DNA from: Betaproteobacteria bacterium
GTDB lineage: Bacteria; Pseudomonadota; Gammaproteobacteria; Burkholderiales; Burkholderiaceae_C
NCBI GenBank assembly: GCA_009927195.1
Contig: RFNL01000187.1
Location: 1-6,594 of the forward strand
DNA length: 6,594 nucleotides
Reading direction: 5' to 3'
A program made the position numbers and the translations under genes. Each line of letters starts with the position of its first letter. Within the stretch, counting starts at the first letter, position 1. Of the stretch, positions 6,398-6,594 are shown in pieces. The notes beneath the pieces were generated by a model, which worked only from the letters and a program-made list of their open reading frames with translations, ran no database searches and was not told the DNA's origin.

Positions 6398-6526
6398 TGC
6401 CTGTCCACGGGATTTGCCGCTCAGGCTTGTCTGAGAGCACGCAGGCTGCTGGCCCCGGGATCCCTTTTGTTGGAAGGCCGAGAAAGGTGGGTGCGCAAAG
6501 CTTCGTGCTAGAATTTCACGCTTCGT
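6398..6526. other. Spacer between hemA and tRNA-Arg
   Basis: No coding sequence is seen in this 129-bp stretch. A weak hairpin CTCAG-GCTTGT-CTGAG (6420-6435) follows the hemA stop but has only 5 bp and no T-run. A TTTT follows GGGATCCC near 6469-6476, but that palindrome has no loop. No convincing terminator is therefore present. The right end holds the tRNA promoter. Confidence 0.5.
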
Positions 6527-6528
6527 GC
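6500..6528 (+). repeat. Nine-bp direct repeat flanking the tRNA promoter
   Basis: GCTTCGTGC occurs at 6500-6508 and again at 6520-6528, 20 bp apart (about two helical turns), bracketing the -10 element; the second copy runs into the first two bases of the tRNA. It may be chance or a regulator or discriminator feature. Confidence 0.45.
6506..6514 (+). promoter_or_regulatory. Extended -10 promoter of the tRNA gene
   Basis: TGCTAGAAT is an extended -10 element (TGn + TAGAAT, 5/6 to TATAAT), 12 nt before the tRNA 5' end, which would give a very short pre-tRNA leader. No good -35 lies 16-18 nt upstream, as is common for extended -10 promoters. Confidence 0.5.
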
Positions 6529-6594
6529 GGCTGTAGCTCAGTTGGATAGAGTACTTGGCTACGAACCAAGGGGTCGTGGGTTCGAATCCTGCCA
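6527..6594 (+). tRNA. tRNA-Arg (anticodon ACG), 3' end cut by the window
   Basis: The first 68 nt fold as a tRNA: acceptor strand GCGGCTG, D-arm GCTCAGTTGGATAGAGT, anticodon arm CTTGG-CTACGAA-CCAAG with ACG at the anticodon position (34 is expected to be deaminated to inosine, reading CGU/CGC/CGA), variable GGGTC, and T-arm GTGGG-TTCGAAT-CCTGC. The last two bases, CA, begin the 3' acceptor strand; the rest lies beyond the window. Confidence 0.95.

Noticed and set aside
6420..6476. Rho-independent terminator after hemA
   Set aside because: The only hairpin has 5 bp and no T-run; the GGGATCCC before TTTT has no loop.
1..6594. CRISPR array, insertion sequence or phage genes
   Set aside because: No spaced repeats, transposase motifs or terminal inverted repeats were seen on either strand.

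Overview
The window looks like the edge of a photosynthesis gene cluster in a purple (anoxygenic phototrophic) betaproteobacterium, most likely Burkholderiales/Comamonadaceae. Three things point there. Bacteriochlorophyll genes (bchD, bchI and a bciB-type 8-vinyl reductase) sit beside tetrapyrrole genes. The 5-aminolevulinate branch starts with glutamyl-tRNA reductase (HemA, C5 pathway), not the ALA synthase of alphaproteobacterial phototrophs. The DNA is GC-rich with heavy TTG/GCC/CAA codon use. The genus cannot be fixed from the sequence alone.

Layout: a leftward (minus-strand) run hemE > bciB > bchI > bchD fills positions 4381 to 1. hemE and bciB overlap by 4 bp (ATGA), bciB and bchI are separated by 70 bp holding a promoter and operator, and bchD starts 20 bp after bchI and runs off the left edge. 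A 762-bp divergent spacer (4382-5143) holds a PpsR/CrtJ-type operator cluster, a probable decayed minus-strand coding remnant, an 18-bp perfect palindrome and a hairpin in the hemA leader. hemA (5144-6397, plus strand) is followed by a 129-bp spacer and the first 68 nt of a tRNA-Arg(ACG) gene.

Functionally the genes cover several steps of one pathway. HemA commits glutamyl-tRNA to 5-aminolevulinate. HemE makes coproporphyrinogen III. BchI and BchD are two of the three magnesium-chelatase subunits (BchH is not in the window), inserting Mg into protoporphyrin IX. BciB reduces the 8-vinyl group of chlorophyllide intermediates. Two TGT-N12-ACA palindromes, 16/18 identical when one is read on each strand, lie upstream of hemE and of bchI, so the leftward genes probably share redox/light repression by a PpsR/CrtJ-type regulator. 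No previously undescribed system is evident; the most open questions are in the hemE-hemA spacer.
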